A DNA stretch of 64,000 bases from Arcicella rigui (GCF_034929435.1 NZ_JAYFUM010000018.1:62001-126000); one strand, 5' to 3'. Positions 1 through 10,354 are shown, counted from the first letter of the stretch. Numbers and translations: made by a program. Notes: generated from the sequence alone by a model not told the origin.

Positions 1-134
1 ACATCAACAAATGCGTCAATAAAATCTATTTTATGGACATACATTGAATACAAGCTAAATCCTAAAGCTATAAGTATCAGAACGATTATAGCTCCAAAAT
101 TACTTTTCTTGATATTTGATTGAAACTTCTTCAT
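1..134 (-). CDS. Partial hypothetical protein with N-terminal membrane anchor
   Basis: The N-terminal 44 codons of a minus-strand gene that runs out of the window. It starts at the ATG at 134. A short basic head (MKKFQSNIKKSN) is followed by one hydrophobic segment of about 17 residues (around residues 15-31), then a polar stretch entering the missing part. This looks like a single-pass membrane protein or an uncleaved signal anchor. It lies 38 bp downstream of the next minus-strand gene, so the two may be co-transcribed. No family can be assigned from this fragment. Confidence 0.55.
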   Translation of the reverse strand, partial: MKKFQSNIKKSNFGAIIVLILIALGFSLYSMYVHKIDFIDAFVD

Positions 135-172
135 GTAGATTCATTTGATAAACAGTCAAAATGATGAATTAT

Positions 173-634
173 TTACATATTGTTTCTCTTTTGTTGATAG
201 ATAGAGATAAGAAAAATACCAACAGCTAAACATTTGTTATTTTCTTGATAGATTTTTATAGTTCCATCATTTGTAAACAAGTTTTTTGAAAAATGAATCA
301 TTAAGCCTTCTTCATTTTGAAGTTCCCACTCACTGGACATTAGACCAATTTGTTTAAACAAAAAATTACCTTCGTTTTCTAAGAAGATTTTAGCTTCTGT
401 ATTCCAAAAATTAATGTTGATATTACCAATAACTTTATCTTTATTTTCGTAGATAATGATAGTGTCGGCAAGCAATCCAGTAACATCGAAAAAATATTCT
501 TTATCGCCAATTCTTACATTTGAATCATAAGACCAAATTGATTTTTTCTCTGTTCTTACCAGAACTTGACTCCCATCTTTAACTTCATAAGTAGAACTCC
601 AAAAATCTTTGGAGAATGTTAATTGCTCGTTCAT
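173..634 (-). CDS. Hypothetical protein, about 153 aa, beta-rich
   Basis: I place the start at the ATG at 634 (MNEQLTFSKDFW). A longer in-frame start at 688 would overlap the end of the preceding gene by 17 bp and adds a hydrophobic tail that looks like readthrough. The protein has no signal peptide and alternates short hydrophobic and polar segments, as in an all-beta protein. The spacing of strands and the phrase KEYFFDVTGLL are vaguely like tubby/LURP-one-type folds, but this is a guess. It lies 37 bp downstream of the TPR membrane protein gene on the same strand, so it may be the third gene of a tsaD-led transcription unit. Confidence 0.6.
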   Translation of the reverse strand: MNEQLTFSKDFWSSTYEVKDGSQVLVRTEKKSIWSYDSNVRIGDKEYFFDVTGLLADTIIIYENKDKVIGNININFWNTEAKIFLENEGNFLFKQIGLMSSEWELQNEEGLMIHFSKNLFTNDGTIKIYQENNKCLAVGIFLISIYQQKRNNM

Positions 635-671
635 AGCTATTAGGTTATTCTTAATGAACAAACTTAATAAT

Positions 672-3122
672 TTACTGAAAACCAGCACTTGCCTTTTCGA
701 TAGAAGCCAATTTAGCTTGATAGGTTGGTAAAAAACGCTGATAGTCGGTTGGAGACAATTTTTGTAATGCCTTCATTCCATCTTCGGCGTAGTCTTTCAT
801 CCCAATTGTTAAGGCTTGTTGAATGTATAATTGATACAACATTGGCGAGTTTTTTCGCCAAGAAATAGCATTTAAAACTACTTGATAGGCTTTTTCGGGC
901 TGACGATTTTTATTCAATAGCTCAACAGCTTTGCTTACGATTGCTTCGTTCAATGGATGTTGCTTTAGCCCTACTCCTATCATATCTTTTATTTCTGCCA
1001 AATTCACTTTTTCGACAGCCTCTTTTTTCAGAAAAGTATTGAGCAATAACTGATAATACTTGCCTTTTTTATCCGTAGAATCACCCACTGCCCAAGCTTG
1101 AAGATTCTGGAAAGTAATTAACTTGTCCCCTTTATAATACTCTTGAATTACATTGGCAAAAAGTAAATCTTCGGAAAGTGATTCGTTTTCTTCTATTTCA
1201 GAAAATCTTCTTAAATCAAAGTTTTCACCCAAAGCTTTTTGATAGAAAGTTTGGTTATAAATCCATGCAAAATTGGAAGCATTCAAAACAGAATCCGAGG
1301 ATAAATCAATGGCAAAATCATTGTCGGTAAGCTCTGAAAATTTCTTCTCAATAATATTTTTCATCGCCAGTTTATTGGCTTGATACGAATTATACTGAAT
1401 ATCTTCGGATTGTTGCAAAAGCTCTTCAATGGCTGTTTTTTTACCATTATTTGCCCAAAAAGCCAATAAATTACTGGCTGGTACTTCTGATTTTTGGGCA
1501 TTTTTTACTGCCATTTCATAGTACAAAACAGTGGAATCTTGCACGTTCGATTTATTGAATAAGTAGGCTAAATTATTTTGTAACTCACCACTTTTCGGAA
1601 ATTTCTGCAAGCCTTCTTTTAAAGTAAACATGGCATCAAAAAAATGTTCGCCATCGTAAAAAGAACGACTAAGCCCTTCATAAGCAAAAACTGAAGGATT
1701 TTTGGCTAAAGATTTTCGGAAGTAAACGGCAGCCGTTTCATTATCACCTTGCAGCAATGCCAAACTCGCCAAAGCATAATTAGTTTTATGATTTCGGTAC
1801 TCGTAAACCAAAGCCATTTTGTACTCAATTTCGGCAAATTTATAGTCTTTTTCGGCAGTATAATAGTCGCCCAAAGCGTTGTAATGTGCCGCAAAAGCTT
1901 GCTGTACTGTAAAAAATCCTTTTAAAACCAACAAGGCTGCAATGAGTATAATGGCTAATACTCTAAATGTCCAAATCGGTAAACGCAAAGGCTTAAATAC
2001 CACTTTGTGTACTTCAAAAGCCTGTTTGAAAAGGGGGAAAAAGTTGAGTAAAACATACAATAGAAACATCAAACCCATGGCTAAATGGGTGTAAGTAATG
2101 GCATCTTCCATTACTTCTATCATCGGGTCGTTGCTGGTGGCAAATGCCAAAGCACAGGTAGCAATGGTAAAAATTGCTAAAGAGAGATAAGTGAATGCTC
2201 CAGATTTTTCAAAATTTAGCCAATCTAAAATTGATTCTGTTCTTTTTTTGAAACCCCAAATACCCAATACAGACGAAAGTACAATCAATAAAAATGGACT
2301 GAGGTAAATCATTTCCCAGTCGATTATTTTGTTGTTATGAAGAAAAACCAGCAGAACATTTACTAAATAAATCAAACTAATCAGCAGGAAATTCTGTAAA
2401 GATTGCGTGCTTTTTACCGAAGTACTGATAATCAAAAACCCATTTACAATTTCGTAAGCTACTAAAAAAATAAACGCTGTACTCAGGAGCATCGCTCCTG
2501 CAGTTCGATAACTCGCCAGCAAAAAAAATGGATGGTTTACTTTAGCCGTGAAAAAAATCACAAGAGCAATAAGGGCAGTCAGAAAGAAAAAACTGATGAA
2601 GCGTTTAGCAATATCAATGTCTGGACGAAAAGCATGGAAAAAATAACTTAACCCAACAAATAGCACAATCAAAGCCGTAGTAAAATACTTATTGGCAACA
2701 TTGTACAATAATTCGAGGTTGAAAGTAACCAAAAAGACAATCACCAAACCCATACTTACCAAGTACCAAAAGCGAGGCAGAGCTGATAAAGCTGAAAGTA
2801 AGAGTACAAAAGCAAAGCTTAAAAGCCCTAAAAAAACATAATTACCGATAAAATTGATAGCCATTGGCGAAGCCACAAACTGTTCGGTTACGGTAAAAGT
2901 TTTGGTTGGTAATGAAAGCGTTTCGCTTCCTACTTTAAATTGGTCGAGAATAATGGGAACTTCGCCCAACTCACTAAGAATATCCCAATGAACAACATTT
3001 TCTAAACCTTTAAAGTAAAAAAAACTTAAAGTAAGAATACTAAAAAGCAATATACTTAGTGAAAAGATATAGAGATTTCGAGAAGATTTTTGCCAGTTTT
3101 TCCAGAATTGCAATGAATTCAT
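672..3122 (-). CDS. Polytopic membrane protein with C-terminal TPR domain
   Basis: An 816-residue protein. The first 410 or so residues contain about 11 hydrophobic transmembrane segments. The remainder is soluble and helical, with tetratricopeptide-like repeats starting near residue 415 (for example ALGDYYTAEKDYKFAEIEY and the repeat beginning ALASLALLQGD). The overall shape resembles O-antigen-ligase-like or glycosyltransferase-like membrane proteins with TPR tails, but no catalytic motif is visible. The TPR part probably binds a protein partner, on whichever side of the membrane the tail faces. The gene is 77 bp downstream of tsaD on the same strand. Function not recognised. Confidence 0.8.
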   Translation of the reverse strand: MNSLQFWKNWQKSSRNLYIFSLSILLFSILTLSFFYFKGLENVVHWDILSELGEVPIILDQFKVGSETLSLPTKTFTVTEQFVASPMAINFIGNYVFLGLLSFAFVLLLSALSALPRFWYLVSMGLVIVFLVTFNLELLYNVANKYFTTALIVLFVGLSYFFHAFRPDIDIAKRFISFFFLTALIALVIFFTAKVNHPFFLLASYRTAGAMLLSTAFIFLVAYEIVNGFLIISTSVKSTQSLQNFLLISLIYLVNVLLVFLHNNKIIDWEMIYLSPFLLIVLSSVLGIWGFKKRTESILDWLNFEKSGAFTYLSLAIFTIATCALAFATSNDPMIEVMEDAITYTHLAMGLMFLLYVLLNFFPLFKQAFEVHKVVFKPLRLPIWTFRVLAIILIAALLVLKGFFTVQQAFAAHYNALGDYYTAEKDYKFAEIEYKMALVYEYRNHKTNYALASLALLQGDNETAAVYFRKSLAKNPSVFAYEGLSRSFYDGEHFFDAMFTLKEGLQKFPKSGELQNNLAYLFNKSNVQDSTVLYYEMAVKNAQKSEVPASNLLAFWANNGKKTAIEELLQQSEDIQYNSYQANKLAMKNIIEKKFSELTDNDFAIDLSSDSVLNASNFAWIYNQTFYQKALGENFDLRRFSEIEENESLSEDLLFANVIQEYYKGDKLITFQNLQAWAVGDSTDKKGKYYQLLLNTFLKKEAVEKVNLAEIKDMIGVGLKQHPLNEAIVSKAVELLNKNRQPEKAYQVVLNAISWRKNSPMLYQLYIQQALTIGMKDYAEDGMKALQKLSPTDYQRFLPTYQAKLASIEKASAGFQ

Positions 3123-3199
3123 AATGGGGAAATATTAAGTAAAATCAGAAGCAATGTCGCTTCTGATTCATTTTTTTGATTTTCTGAATTAGCTAAAAT

Positions 3200-4198
3200 T
3201 TACCAAGCCATGCGTGGCATTGGGCTTACTTCTTGTGAACAAAACTCGCCTTTTTCAGCCTTGAAATGTGCTGCCATCGCAATCATACCTGCGTTGTCGG
3301 TACAGTATTGAAAAGCTGGAATATAAACATTCCAATTTTCGGCTTCTCCCATTTTTTGGATTTCAGTTCTTAGTCCAGAATTTGCCGAAACGCCACCTGC
3401 AATAGCAACTTCTTTGATTTTATACTGTTTTGAAGCTTTTTTGAGTTTTTGCAAGAGTATTTTTATTAAAGTAGCCTGCATAGATGCACAAATATCGGCT
3501 AAATTTTCTTCCACAAAATTGGGATTTTGCTTCGTCTCTTTTTGTAAAAAATAAAGAAAAGCCGTTTTAATTCCTGAAAAAGAATAATTCAATCCGGGCA
3601 TTTCTACTGTTGGGAAAGGGAATCTATCTGGATTTCCTTCTTTGGCATACTTGTCGATAAGTGGTCCGCCTGGGTAAGGCAAATTCAACAATTTGGCAGT
3701 TTTATCAAAAGCTTCTCCTACGGCATCGTCTTGCGTTTCGCCGATTACTTCCATTTCTAAAGCCGAACGCACAAATACAATTTGGGTATGTCCGCCGCTA
3801 ACTGTCAGGCATAAAAAAGGGAAATTTGGCTTCGGTTCGTCAATAAAATGAGCCAAAACATGGGCTTGCATGTGATGAACATCAATCAACGGAATGTTCA
3901 AACCCATCGCCAAAGCCTTTGCAAAAGAAGTACCTACTAATAAAGAACCTAAAAGTCCGGGACCACGAGTAAAAGCGATGGCATTTAAGTCATTTTTTGT
4001 TATCTTCGCTTTGTCAAGTGCTTCGGCTACAACAGGCACAATATGTTGCTGATGAGCCCTACTTGCCAACTCTGGTACAACACCGCCCCATTTAGTATGA
4101 ATAGCTTGGCTGGCTACAATGTTGGAACAAACTTTTCCGTTAATAATGACAGCCGCAGAGCTGTCGTCACAAGAAGATTCTATTGCTAAAATGGTCAT
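3200..4198 (-). CDS. tsaD: tRNA N6-adenosine threonylcarbamoyltransferase TsaD
   Basis: TsaD (Kae1/Gcp/YgjD family) transfers the threonylcarbamoyl group from TC-AMP to A37 of ANN-decoding tRNAs, acting with TsaB and TsaE in the cytoplasm. The 332 residues match the usual bacterial length. Visible family features are the N-terminal MTILAIESSCDDSSAAV, the metal-binding histidines in VHHMQAHVLAH near residue 110, the SGGHT nucleotide-binding motif near residue 135, GEAFDKTAKLL, and the C-terminal GGVSANSGLR and DNAGMIA motifs. It is transcribed divergently from tamB, an arrangement I recall as common in Bacteroidota. Identification is secure. Confidence 0.97.
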   Translation of the reverse strand: MTILAIESSCDDSSAAVIINGKVCSNIVASQAIHTKWGGVVPELASRAHQQHIVPVVAEALDKAKITKNDLNAIAFTRGPGLLGSLLVGTSFAKALAMGLNIPLIDVHHMQAHVLAHFIDEPKPNFPFLCLTVSGGHTQIVFVRSALEMEVIGETQDDAVGEAFDKTAKLLNLPYPGGPLIDKYAKEGNPDRFPFPTVEMPGLNYSFSGIKTAFLYFLQKETKQNPNFVEENLADICASMQATLIKILLQKLKKASKQYKIKEVAIAGGVSANSGLRTEIQKMGEAENWNVYIPAFQYCTDNAGMIAMAAHFKAEKGEFCSQEVSPMPRMAW

Positions 4199-4375
4199 AA
4201 TGTTACAAAAATAAGCATAATTGATAGAATGCTTAGGAGTTTAAAGCTCTTAGAATGTCCTTAAAAAGAATTCTATCTATAAGAACTGATATTGATTCGT
4301 AATATTTTAATAAAAACCTAAAATCAAAAAATAGTTGCCACTGTTTTCTTGAACGATTCTAATTTAAAAGCTTAA

Positions 4376-7300
4376 ATGTTCATAAAAGTTTCTAAAATAT
4401 TCACAAAAGTAATCCTCAATACGATTGTTGGTTTACTTTTGTTTGCTATTTTGGGATTTTTGACCCTCCGAAGCTCTTATGTTCAAACTTTTTTAGCCCA
4501 ATATTTCGCTCCCAAAATCTCCAAAGCTTTGGGCTATCCCATCGAAATTAAAAAAGTTACCATTCGTTTTTTCGACCAAGCTACTTTTGAAGGCGTAAAA
4601 GTAAAAGACTACCAAGGACATCAAATGATTGATGTGGATAAGTTGGATGTGGATTTTCAGATTAAAAATCTTTTTCAAGATTCGCTTCATACAAAATTGG
4701 ATTACGTCAGGTTGTATCGCCCAAATGTACATTTGATAACCGACAAAAAAGGGAAACTGAATATTGATGAATTTATCAGACGTATTTCAGACCTTACTTC
4801 CTCGCCCGACGATAAGCCCAATCCCAACCCTTCACCTTTTATCATTGGCGAAGCTGATGTAGTAGAAGGTATTTTTAGTATGGACGATGAGGCCGAACCT
4901 TATATGCACAACCGAAAATCCTTTGACCATTATCATTTTTCATTGCAGGAAATTTATGGACACCTCAAGGATTTTACTTTGATTCGAGATACCATCTCTT
5001 TTCAAACCGTATTGAGTGCTTATGACCGTAGTTCAAATCTGAGAGTAAAGACGCTTAAAACAAACTTTTTGATTTCAGACCGACAAATGCGGTTTGATAA
5101 GTTGTTTTTACGAGTGAATAACTCTGTGGTAAGAAACAGCATCGTCATGTCATTTCAATCTCAGCATGATTTTAAAGATTGGAATGCCAAAGTACGCATG
5201 AGAGCCAACTTCGATTCTACTACAATCGTTGCCAGCGACATTGCTCGTTTTGCCAACGCTATGTATGCCTACAAAGACGTATATTATCTCAACGGCAAAT
5301 TCGACGGAACGGTCAATGCTTTCAAACTCAAAAACTTTGATTTGTACTTTGGTAAAAAATCAAAACTTCGTGGTGATTTCGCTTTTAAAGGTTTACCGAA
5401 TATCGACAAAGCACTGATGGATTTTAATATGCGTAAATCTGTTGTGCAGGTAAATGATTTAGAAAAATACATCGGTAAAAGTACAGTAAAAAGTATTCAA
5501 AAATTTGGCAATGTTGTCTTTGACGGTACTTTCAACGGCACTACTTCTAATTTTAAAACAAAAGGTTTATTAACTTCTGATTTGGGAAAATCGGATGTAG
5601 ATGTGGCAATGGTTTTGAAACCCAATTCCGCTAATTCGACCTACAAAGGAAAACTTACTTTAGAGAATTTTAAATTAGGAAAACTCATTGATGATGCTGG
5701 TTCGCTTGGCGATTTGTCTCTTTCTGGAAAAATCGAAGGAAAAGGTTTTACCATCAAAGATGCCAGTTTGCATTTCGACGGTACGGTGAAAAAAATCATT
5801 TACAACGATTATGATTACAAAAATATTTACGTCGATGGTACACTTGCCAAAGAACTTTTCGACGGAAAAATTGCCGTAAATGACACCAATTTAGTACTAA
5901 GTGTTTTTGGGAAAGTAGATTTAAGAAATGGAAAAAGTGATGTGGAAATGATGGGAAAACTCACGAGAGCGAATCTTAAAAACCTAAATTTCACTAAAGA
6001 CGATTGGCGAGTTTCGACGATTTTAGACATTGGCTCGAAAGGTGGAAAATTAGACGACCTTTCTGGAAAAGCTAAATTTTTCAATACTTATATTACTCGT
6101 GGTACAAGAAACTTGATTTTAGATTCTTTGTACATTACGTCTGATATTGGTGAAAAAAGCCGCCGATTGAGTATTAGTTCTGATTTGATAAATTTAGATT
6201 TTTCAGGAAAATTCAATCCTTCCACTGCGATTGATGATTTGAAAATGCTCTACCAAGAGTATAAAATCTATTTTACAGGCGACGAGGCGAGTCGTAAAGC
6301 ATATTATGCCCAAAAATTACAAACTCCTCCACCAAGTTATCAGGTTGATTATTTATTCAATCTCAAGAACTTCGACCCTATTTTAGAGTTTTTCTATCCT
6401 GATGCACATATTTCAAGAAAAACCCTCATCAGCGGAAGTTTTGGCATTGGTAATACTTCAAAATTATCTATCAATTCCAAAATTGACACTTTAGTTTTGG
6501 GTCAGAAATATCGTTTTTATGTTTCAGAAATAGACCTCAACAGTTCCAAGTTTTTCAATTCACCAGAAGTATTATCTTCACTGATACTTTCGTCGCAAAG
6601 CCAAAAATTAGGCGTACTTGCCCCAACCAGTAAACTCATTACAGAAGCGTATTGGGATGTTGATAGAATTTCATTCAGTTCAAGACTTCGCCAAACGGGT
6701 ACAAAAAATAACGTTAGTTTAGACGGAACACTTCAGTTTATTCAAGATGGTTTGGCACTTCAATTCAATCGTTCAAAGTTCCATTTGCTCGACCAAGATT
6801 GGAAAATCAGTGCCGATAATGCTATCACCATTATCGGAAACGAAATCACAGCCAAAAATTTGGCAATCAGTAATTCAGACCAATTGATTTCACTCAACGG
6901 CACGATTTCGGAAGATTCTCTTAAAAGTATCAACTTCAAAGCCAAAGATTTCCAATTAGAAACCCTTGCTCCGATTGTCCTTTTGGATATGAAAGGATTG
7001 GTAAATGCCGACGTTGAATTAAAAAATGTATTCAAAAATATCAATGCAAACAGTTCTTTGAATATTAAAGATTTGTTTCTTGATAAATTCCTGATTGGTA
7101 ATATTACGGGAAACGGACTTTTCGATAACGAGCGTCAACTCGTGAACATAGACTACTCTTTAGAAAGGTTAAACAATGAAATTTTGAGTGTTCAAGGCAT
7201 TTATGACTCTAAACAAAAAGAAAATTCATTGGATTTAGAAGCCGTTTTGAACAAGACCAATCTTCAAATTGCAGAACCATTTACCAAAGGTTTATTCTCG

Positions 7301-8905
7301 AAAATCGGAGGCGTTGCTACTGGTAAAATCAATATTACGGGCAAGCCAACACACCCTATTTTAGCCGGAGCAATTGATATTAAAAAAGGAACGCTCTTCT
7401 TTGATTACTTGGGTTCGGTTTTAAATTTTGAAGATAAAATTACTTTTGAACCCGACGAAGTGAGAGCAAAAAGCCTCCGCCTGACCGACGACGAAGGTAA
7501 CAAAGGAACATTGAAAGGAAGTATATTTTTTGATGGAGACAAGACATTCAACGTACAGTTGGATGCAGCCATGAACCGTTTTAAAATTTTGAACACCACT
7601 CGCCGAGACAACGACGTGTATTATGGAACGGCTTATGCAACGGGTAATTTGAAACTTGGCGGTACTTTTGATAATTTGGTGATTACTGCCGACTTAAAAA
7701 GCGACAGAGGTACTCGTTTATTCATTCCACTTGATAAAGCTCAGGATGCAGGAAACCAAGAAGAAATTGAGTTTTTGAGTGCGAAAGTATTACAAGATTC
7801 TTTGAATAAAAATCAAAAAACAAGTATCAGTAGCAGTGGGATTAAAATGGATTTCAACTTCCAACTTACGCCTGATGCCTACGGTGAAGTACAATTTGAT
7901 AAACAAACGGGCGATGTAATGAAAGCCAATGGTTCGGGAGCAATCAATTTGAAAGTTGATACCAGAGGTGGTTTTGACATGACAGGCGACTACAATATCG
8001 AGCGTGGAGATTATACTTTTACTTTTCAGAATGTAATTAATAAAAAATTCAGTATTCAACGAGGAAGTAAAATTTCATGGTCGGGAAATCCTTATGAAGC
8101 CATTTTGGACATCAAGGCAGCTTATACTCAAAATTTGAGTTACTTAGGTTCTGTCATTGATTCAACTGGGCGAGGAACAGAGTTTAAAAATAAAACCGAT
8201 TATACTCGTCGTTATCCAGTCGATGTTACGATTAATTTAAAAGACAGACTTTTACAGCCAACGATTTCATTCAATCTAAAACTACACGATTATCCACAAA
8301 ATCCAGATTTCAATTCGTCCGTAACAGCATTTGAAAATAGAATGAAAACCGACGAACAAGAACTGAACAGACAAGTAAGTAACGTATTGTTGTTGGGACA
8401 AATGGTTTCACAAACCAACAGTACGGCATTTGCGGCAGTAAACTTGGTGAATAACCTTACTGAATTATTATCGAATCAGTTGAGTAATGTATTTTCAAAA
8501 ATTGACCAAAACTTAAATGTAGATTTAAGTTTAGCAGGAAATTCACTCAACCAAGACTTGATTAATAATTTACAATTGAGGCTTTCGTACAACTTCAACG
8601 ATAGATTTAGAATTACCCGTAGTGGTGGTTTTACAACGGCTACCAATCAAACCAATGCCCAATCACTCATCGGCGACTGGGCATTAGAATGGTTTATTAC
8701 CAGAGACGGAAATTTAAGATTTAAAACCTATAACCGTAATTTACAAACCTCGATTTTGGGTTCATTAAATACTTATCAGACCTTTACTTCTGGTGGAGCG
8801 AGTTTGCTTTACACCAAAAGTTTCAATTATCTTTTTGTCAACAGAAAGAAATCTAAGAATCCTATTGCTCAATCACTCACCGAGCAACCCATCATCAATC
8901 CATAA
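4376..8905 (+). CDS. tamB: Translocation/assembly module TamB-like protein (DUF490)
   Basis: A 1509-residue AsmA/TamB-type protein. One N-terminal transmembrane helix (about residues 13-32) is followed by an AsmA-like start and then a very long series of short beta strands, as expected for the hydrophobic-groove beta-taco of inter-membrane lipid-transport proteins. The C-terminal 400 residues have the DUF490/TamB pattern (GGFDMTGDYNIERGDYTF, then a conserved NVLLLGQM region). In proteobacteria TamB acts with the BamA-family protein TamA at the outer membrane and in phospholipid transport. The partner is not in this window. It converges on dapF with only 6 bp between stop codons. Confidence 0.9.
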   Translation: MFIKVSKIFTKVILNTIVGLLLFAILGFLTLRSSYVQTFLAQYFAPKISKALGYPIEIKKVTIRFFDQATFEGVKVKDYQGHQMIDVDKLDVDFQIKNLFQDSLHTKLDYVRLYRPNVHLITDKKGKLNIDEFIRRISDLTSSPDDKPNPNPSPFIIGEADVVEGIFSMDDEAEPYMHNRKSFDHYHFSLQEIYGHLKDFTLIRDTISFQTVLSAYDRSSNLRVKTLKTNFLISDRQMRFDKLFLRVNNSVVRNSIVMSFQSQHDFKDWNAKVRMRANFDSTTIVASDIARFANAMYAYKDVYYLNGKFDGTVNAFKLKNFDLYFGKKSKLRGDFAFKGLPNIDKALMDFNMRKSVVQVNDLEKYIGKSTVKSIQKFGNVVFDGTFNGTTSNFKTKGLLTSDLGKSDVDVAMVLKPNSANSTYKGKLTLENFKLGKLIDDAGSLGDLSLSGKIEGKGFTIKDASLHFDGTVKKIIYNDYDYKNIYVDGTLAKELFDGKIAVNDTNLVLSVFGKVDLRNGKSDVEMMGKLTRANLKNLNFTKDDWRVSTILDIGSKGGKLDDLSGKAKFFNTYITRGTRNLILDSLYITSDIGEKSRRLSISSDLINLDFSGKFNPSTAIDDLKMLYQEYKIYFTGDEASRKAYYAQKLQTPPPSYQVDYLFNLKNFDPILEFFYPDAHISRKTLISGSFGIGNTSKLSINSKIDTLVLGQKYRFYVSEIDLNSSKFFNSPEVLSSLILSSQSQKLGVLAPTSKLITEAYWDVDRISFSSRLRQTGTKNNVSLDGTLQFIQDGLALQFNRSKFHLLDQDWKISADNAITIIGNEITAKNLAISNSDQLISLNGTISEDSLKSINFKAKDFQLETLAPIVLLDMKGLVNADVELKNVFKNINANSSLNIKDLFLDKFLIGNITGNGLFDNERQLVNIDYSLERLNNEILSVQGIYDSKQKENSLDLEAVLNKTNLQIAEPFTKGLFSKIGGVATGKINITGKPTHPILAGAIDIKKGTLFFDYLGSVLNFEDKITFEPDEVRAKSLRLTDDEGNKGTLKGSIFFDGDKTFNVQLDAAMNRFKILNTTRRDNDVYYGTAYATGNLKLGGTFDNLVITADLKSDRGTRLFIPLDKAQDAGNQEEIEFLSAKVLQDSLNKNQKTSISSSGIKMDFNFQLTPDAYGEVQFDKQTGDVMKANGSGAINLKVDTRGGFDMTGDYNIERGDYTFTFQNVINKKFSIQRGSKISWSGNPYEAILDIKAAYTQNLSYLGSVIDSTGRGTEFKNKTDYTRRYPVDVTINLKDRLLQPTISFNLKLHDYPQNPDFNSSVTAFENRMKTDEQELNRQVSNVLLLGQMVSQTNSTAFAAVNLVNNLTELLSNQLSNVFSKIDQNLNVDLSLAGNSLNQDLINNLQLRLSYNFNDRFRITRSGGFTTATNQTNAQSLIGDWALEWFITRDGNLRFKTYNRNLQTSILGSLNTYQTFTSGGASLLYTKSFNYLFVNRKKSKNPIAQSLTEQPIINP

Positions 8906-8911
8906 AATATT

Positions 8912-9679
8912 TTAGGCGATTTCTCCTTCAAAAACCCTCACGGCCGGGCCAATTAAATAGATGTTTTGGTAGCCATTTTCTGTTTTTTCAAATTCAATTC
9001 TGAGTTGTCCACCCATCACTTTAATATCAACATAATTATCAAAACCCAAACGCAAATTTGCTGATAAAGCACAAGCCGTTACTCCCGTTCCGCAAGCATA
9101 AGTTTCATCTTCTACCCCACGCTCGTAAGTACGAACCGCCAAGGCATTTTCACCTTTTACTTCAACGAAGTTCACATTTGTTCCACCTTTACTACCAAAA
9201 GGCTCGCCGTAACGGATAGCTTTTCCTGAACCATAAACATCGTAATGTTCCAAATCATCCGTATAAGTAACATAATGAGGTGAGCCAGTATTCATAAAAT
9301 CATAGTCGGCTTGTTGGTCAATTTCCGACACATCAATCATTTTCAATGAAATTTTATCTGCCGAAACCTTCGCCTCATGTTCACCATCCACAGCGATAAA
9401 AGTAGTTTGTTCGCCAATGATTCCTAAATCGTGGGCAAAACGCACCAAGCAACGACCGCCATTGCCACACATAGAGCCTTCCGTTCCGTCTGAGTTAAAG
9501 TAAATCATCCGAAAATCATAGCCCTCTGCATTTTGTAAAAGCATCAAACCATCTGCACCAATACCAAAACGACGATGACACAAATGAGCGATATATTCCT
9601 GAGAAATTGGGAAAGAATTAGCACGGTCATCTACCACTACAAAATCATTTCCAGTACCTTGATATTTATAAAATTTCAT
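8912..9679 (-). CDS. dapF: Diaminopimelate epimerase
   Basis: DapF converts LL-diaminopimelate to meso-diaminopimelate by a cofactor-independent two-base mechanism, supplying lysine and peptidoglycan synthesis. At 255 residues it is close to the family norm. Both catalytic cysteine motifs are present: GSMCGNGGRC in the N-terminal half (near residue 70) and YACGTGVTAC in the C-terminal half (near residue 200), together with the N-terminal KYQGTGNDF signature. It is followed on the same strand by no partner gene. Upstream, 36 bp away, is a DinB-fold gene, so the two may be co-transcribed. Confidence 0.97.
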   Translation of the reverse strand: MKFYKYQGTGNDFVVVDDRANSFPISQEYIAHLCHRRFGIGADGLMLLQNAEGYDFRMIYFNSDGTEGSMCGNGGRCLVRFAHDLGIIGEQTTFIAVDGEHEAKVSADKISLKMIDVSEIDQQADYDFMNTGSPHYVTYTDDLEHYDVYGSGKAIRYGEPFGSKGGTNVNFVEVKGENALAVRTYERGVEDETYACGTGVTACALSANLRLGFDNYVDIKVMGGQLRIEFEKTENGYQNIYLIGPAVRVFEGEIA

Positions 9680-9715
9680 TTTAACAATTATTCAAAACTT
9701 TAAACGCCTTAATTT

Positions 9716-10249
9716 TTACCCAATATTATATCGTTCTTTCAAAACATTCAAATGATGGCGTTCGTGACCAGCAATCATCCAAACCAAAGCACGAGCCGAA
9801 ACAGCATGACCATTGGCATTTCCTATCCGAGAAGCCACTTCCTCAGAAAAAGAAGAAAACAGAGCAATCGAACTTTCTCTTACTAAACGATACTGTTCGA
9901 GTAAAGATTCAAAGGATTGTTCATTAAAATGTGACGCATCCATGTATTCATTTTCATCAAAACCGGGCAAAGCCTGTTTTTCTCCCCTTGCAATACACAA
10001 AGCACGATAACCAAAAATACGTTCTGTATCGGTAATATGACCCAAAATTTGTTGTGGAGTCCACTTATCAGGAGCATATTGATAGATTTGTTGCTCGTTT
10101 GACAAATTTTTATACAAATTTATCACTAACTCTTTCTGCACCATAAGTGCCTCAATAACATTTTGAAAATCAATTTGTTCTATATAAAAAGAAAAATACT
10201 TATCCTTTGGAAATTCATTTTCGATCGGTTTTTTCATATTTTTTTGCAT
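9716..10249 (-). CDS. DinB/YfiT-like putative metal-dependent hydrolase or transferase
   Basis: A 177-residue four-helix-bundle protein of the DinB superfamily. The metal-ligand histidines are visible in GHITDTERIFGYRAL (around residues 70-85) and near the C-terminus in AGHERHHLNVLKERY. Characterised relatives include thiol S-transferases and the damage-inducible DinB of Bacillus, but the substrate here is unknown. An alternative start lies at 10237 (MKKPIENEF). A minus-strand TACCTTTG at 10259-10266 resembles a -7 element and would give an almost leaderless message. A paralogue with the same DTERIF-YRAL pattern lies at 56910-57434. Confidence 0.85.
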   Translation of the reverse strand: MQKNMKKPIENEFPKDKYFSFYIEQIDFQNVIEALMVQKELVINLYKNLSNEQQIYQYAPDKWTPQQILGHITDTERIFGYRALCIARGEKQALPGFDENEYMDASHFNEQSFESLLEQYRLVRESSIALFSSFSEEVASRIGNANGHAVSARALVWMIAGHERHHLNVLKERYNIG

Positions 10250-10266
10250 TTTTTTTCACAAAGGTA

Positions 10267-10296
10267 TTGTATTCTCAAATAAAACGACTAATTTTG
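10267..10296 (+). promoter_or_regulatory. Promoter for tRNA-Asp
   Basis: TTG at 10267-10269, a 19-base spacer and TAATTTTG at 10289-10296 fit the Bacteroidota housekeeping consensus (TTTG at -33, TAnnTTTG at -7). The predicted start near 10300 gives a leader of about 55 nt to the tRNA. The DinB gene promoter would fire in the opposite direction from overlapping sequence. Confidence 0.6.
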
Positions 10297-10354
10297 CATC
10301 ACAATAAAACAACGACATAAACACAAAGTTAAGTAGCTGTTAAAATTGTGAAAA

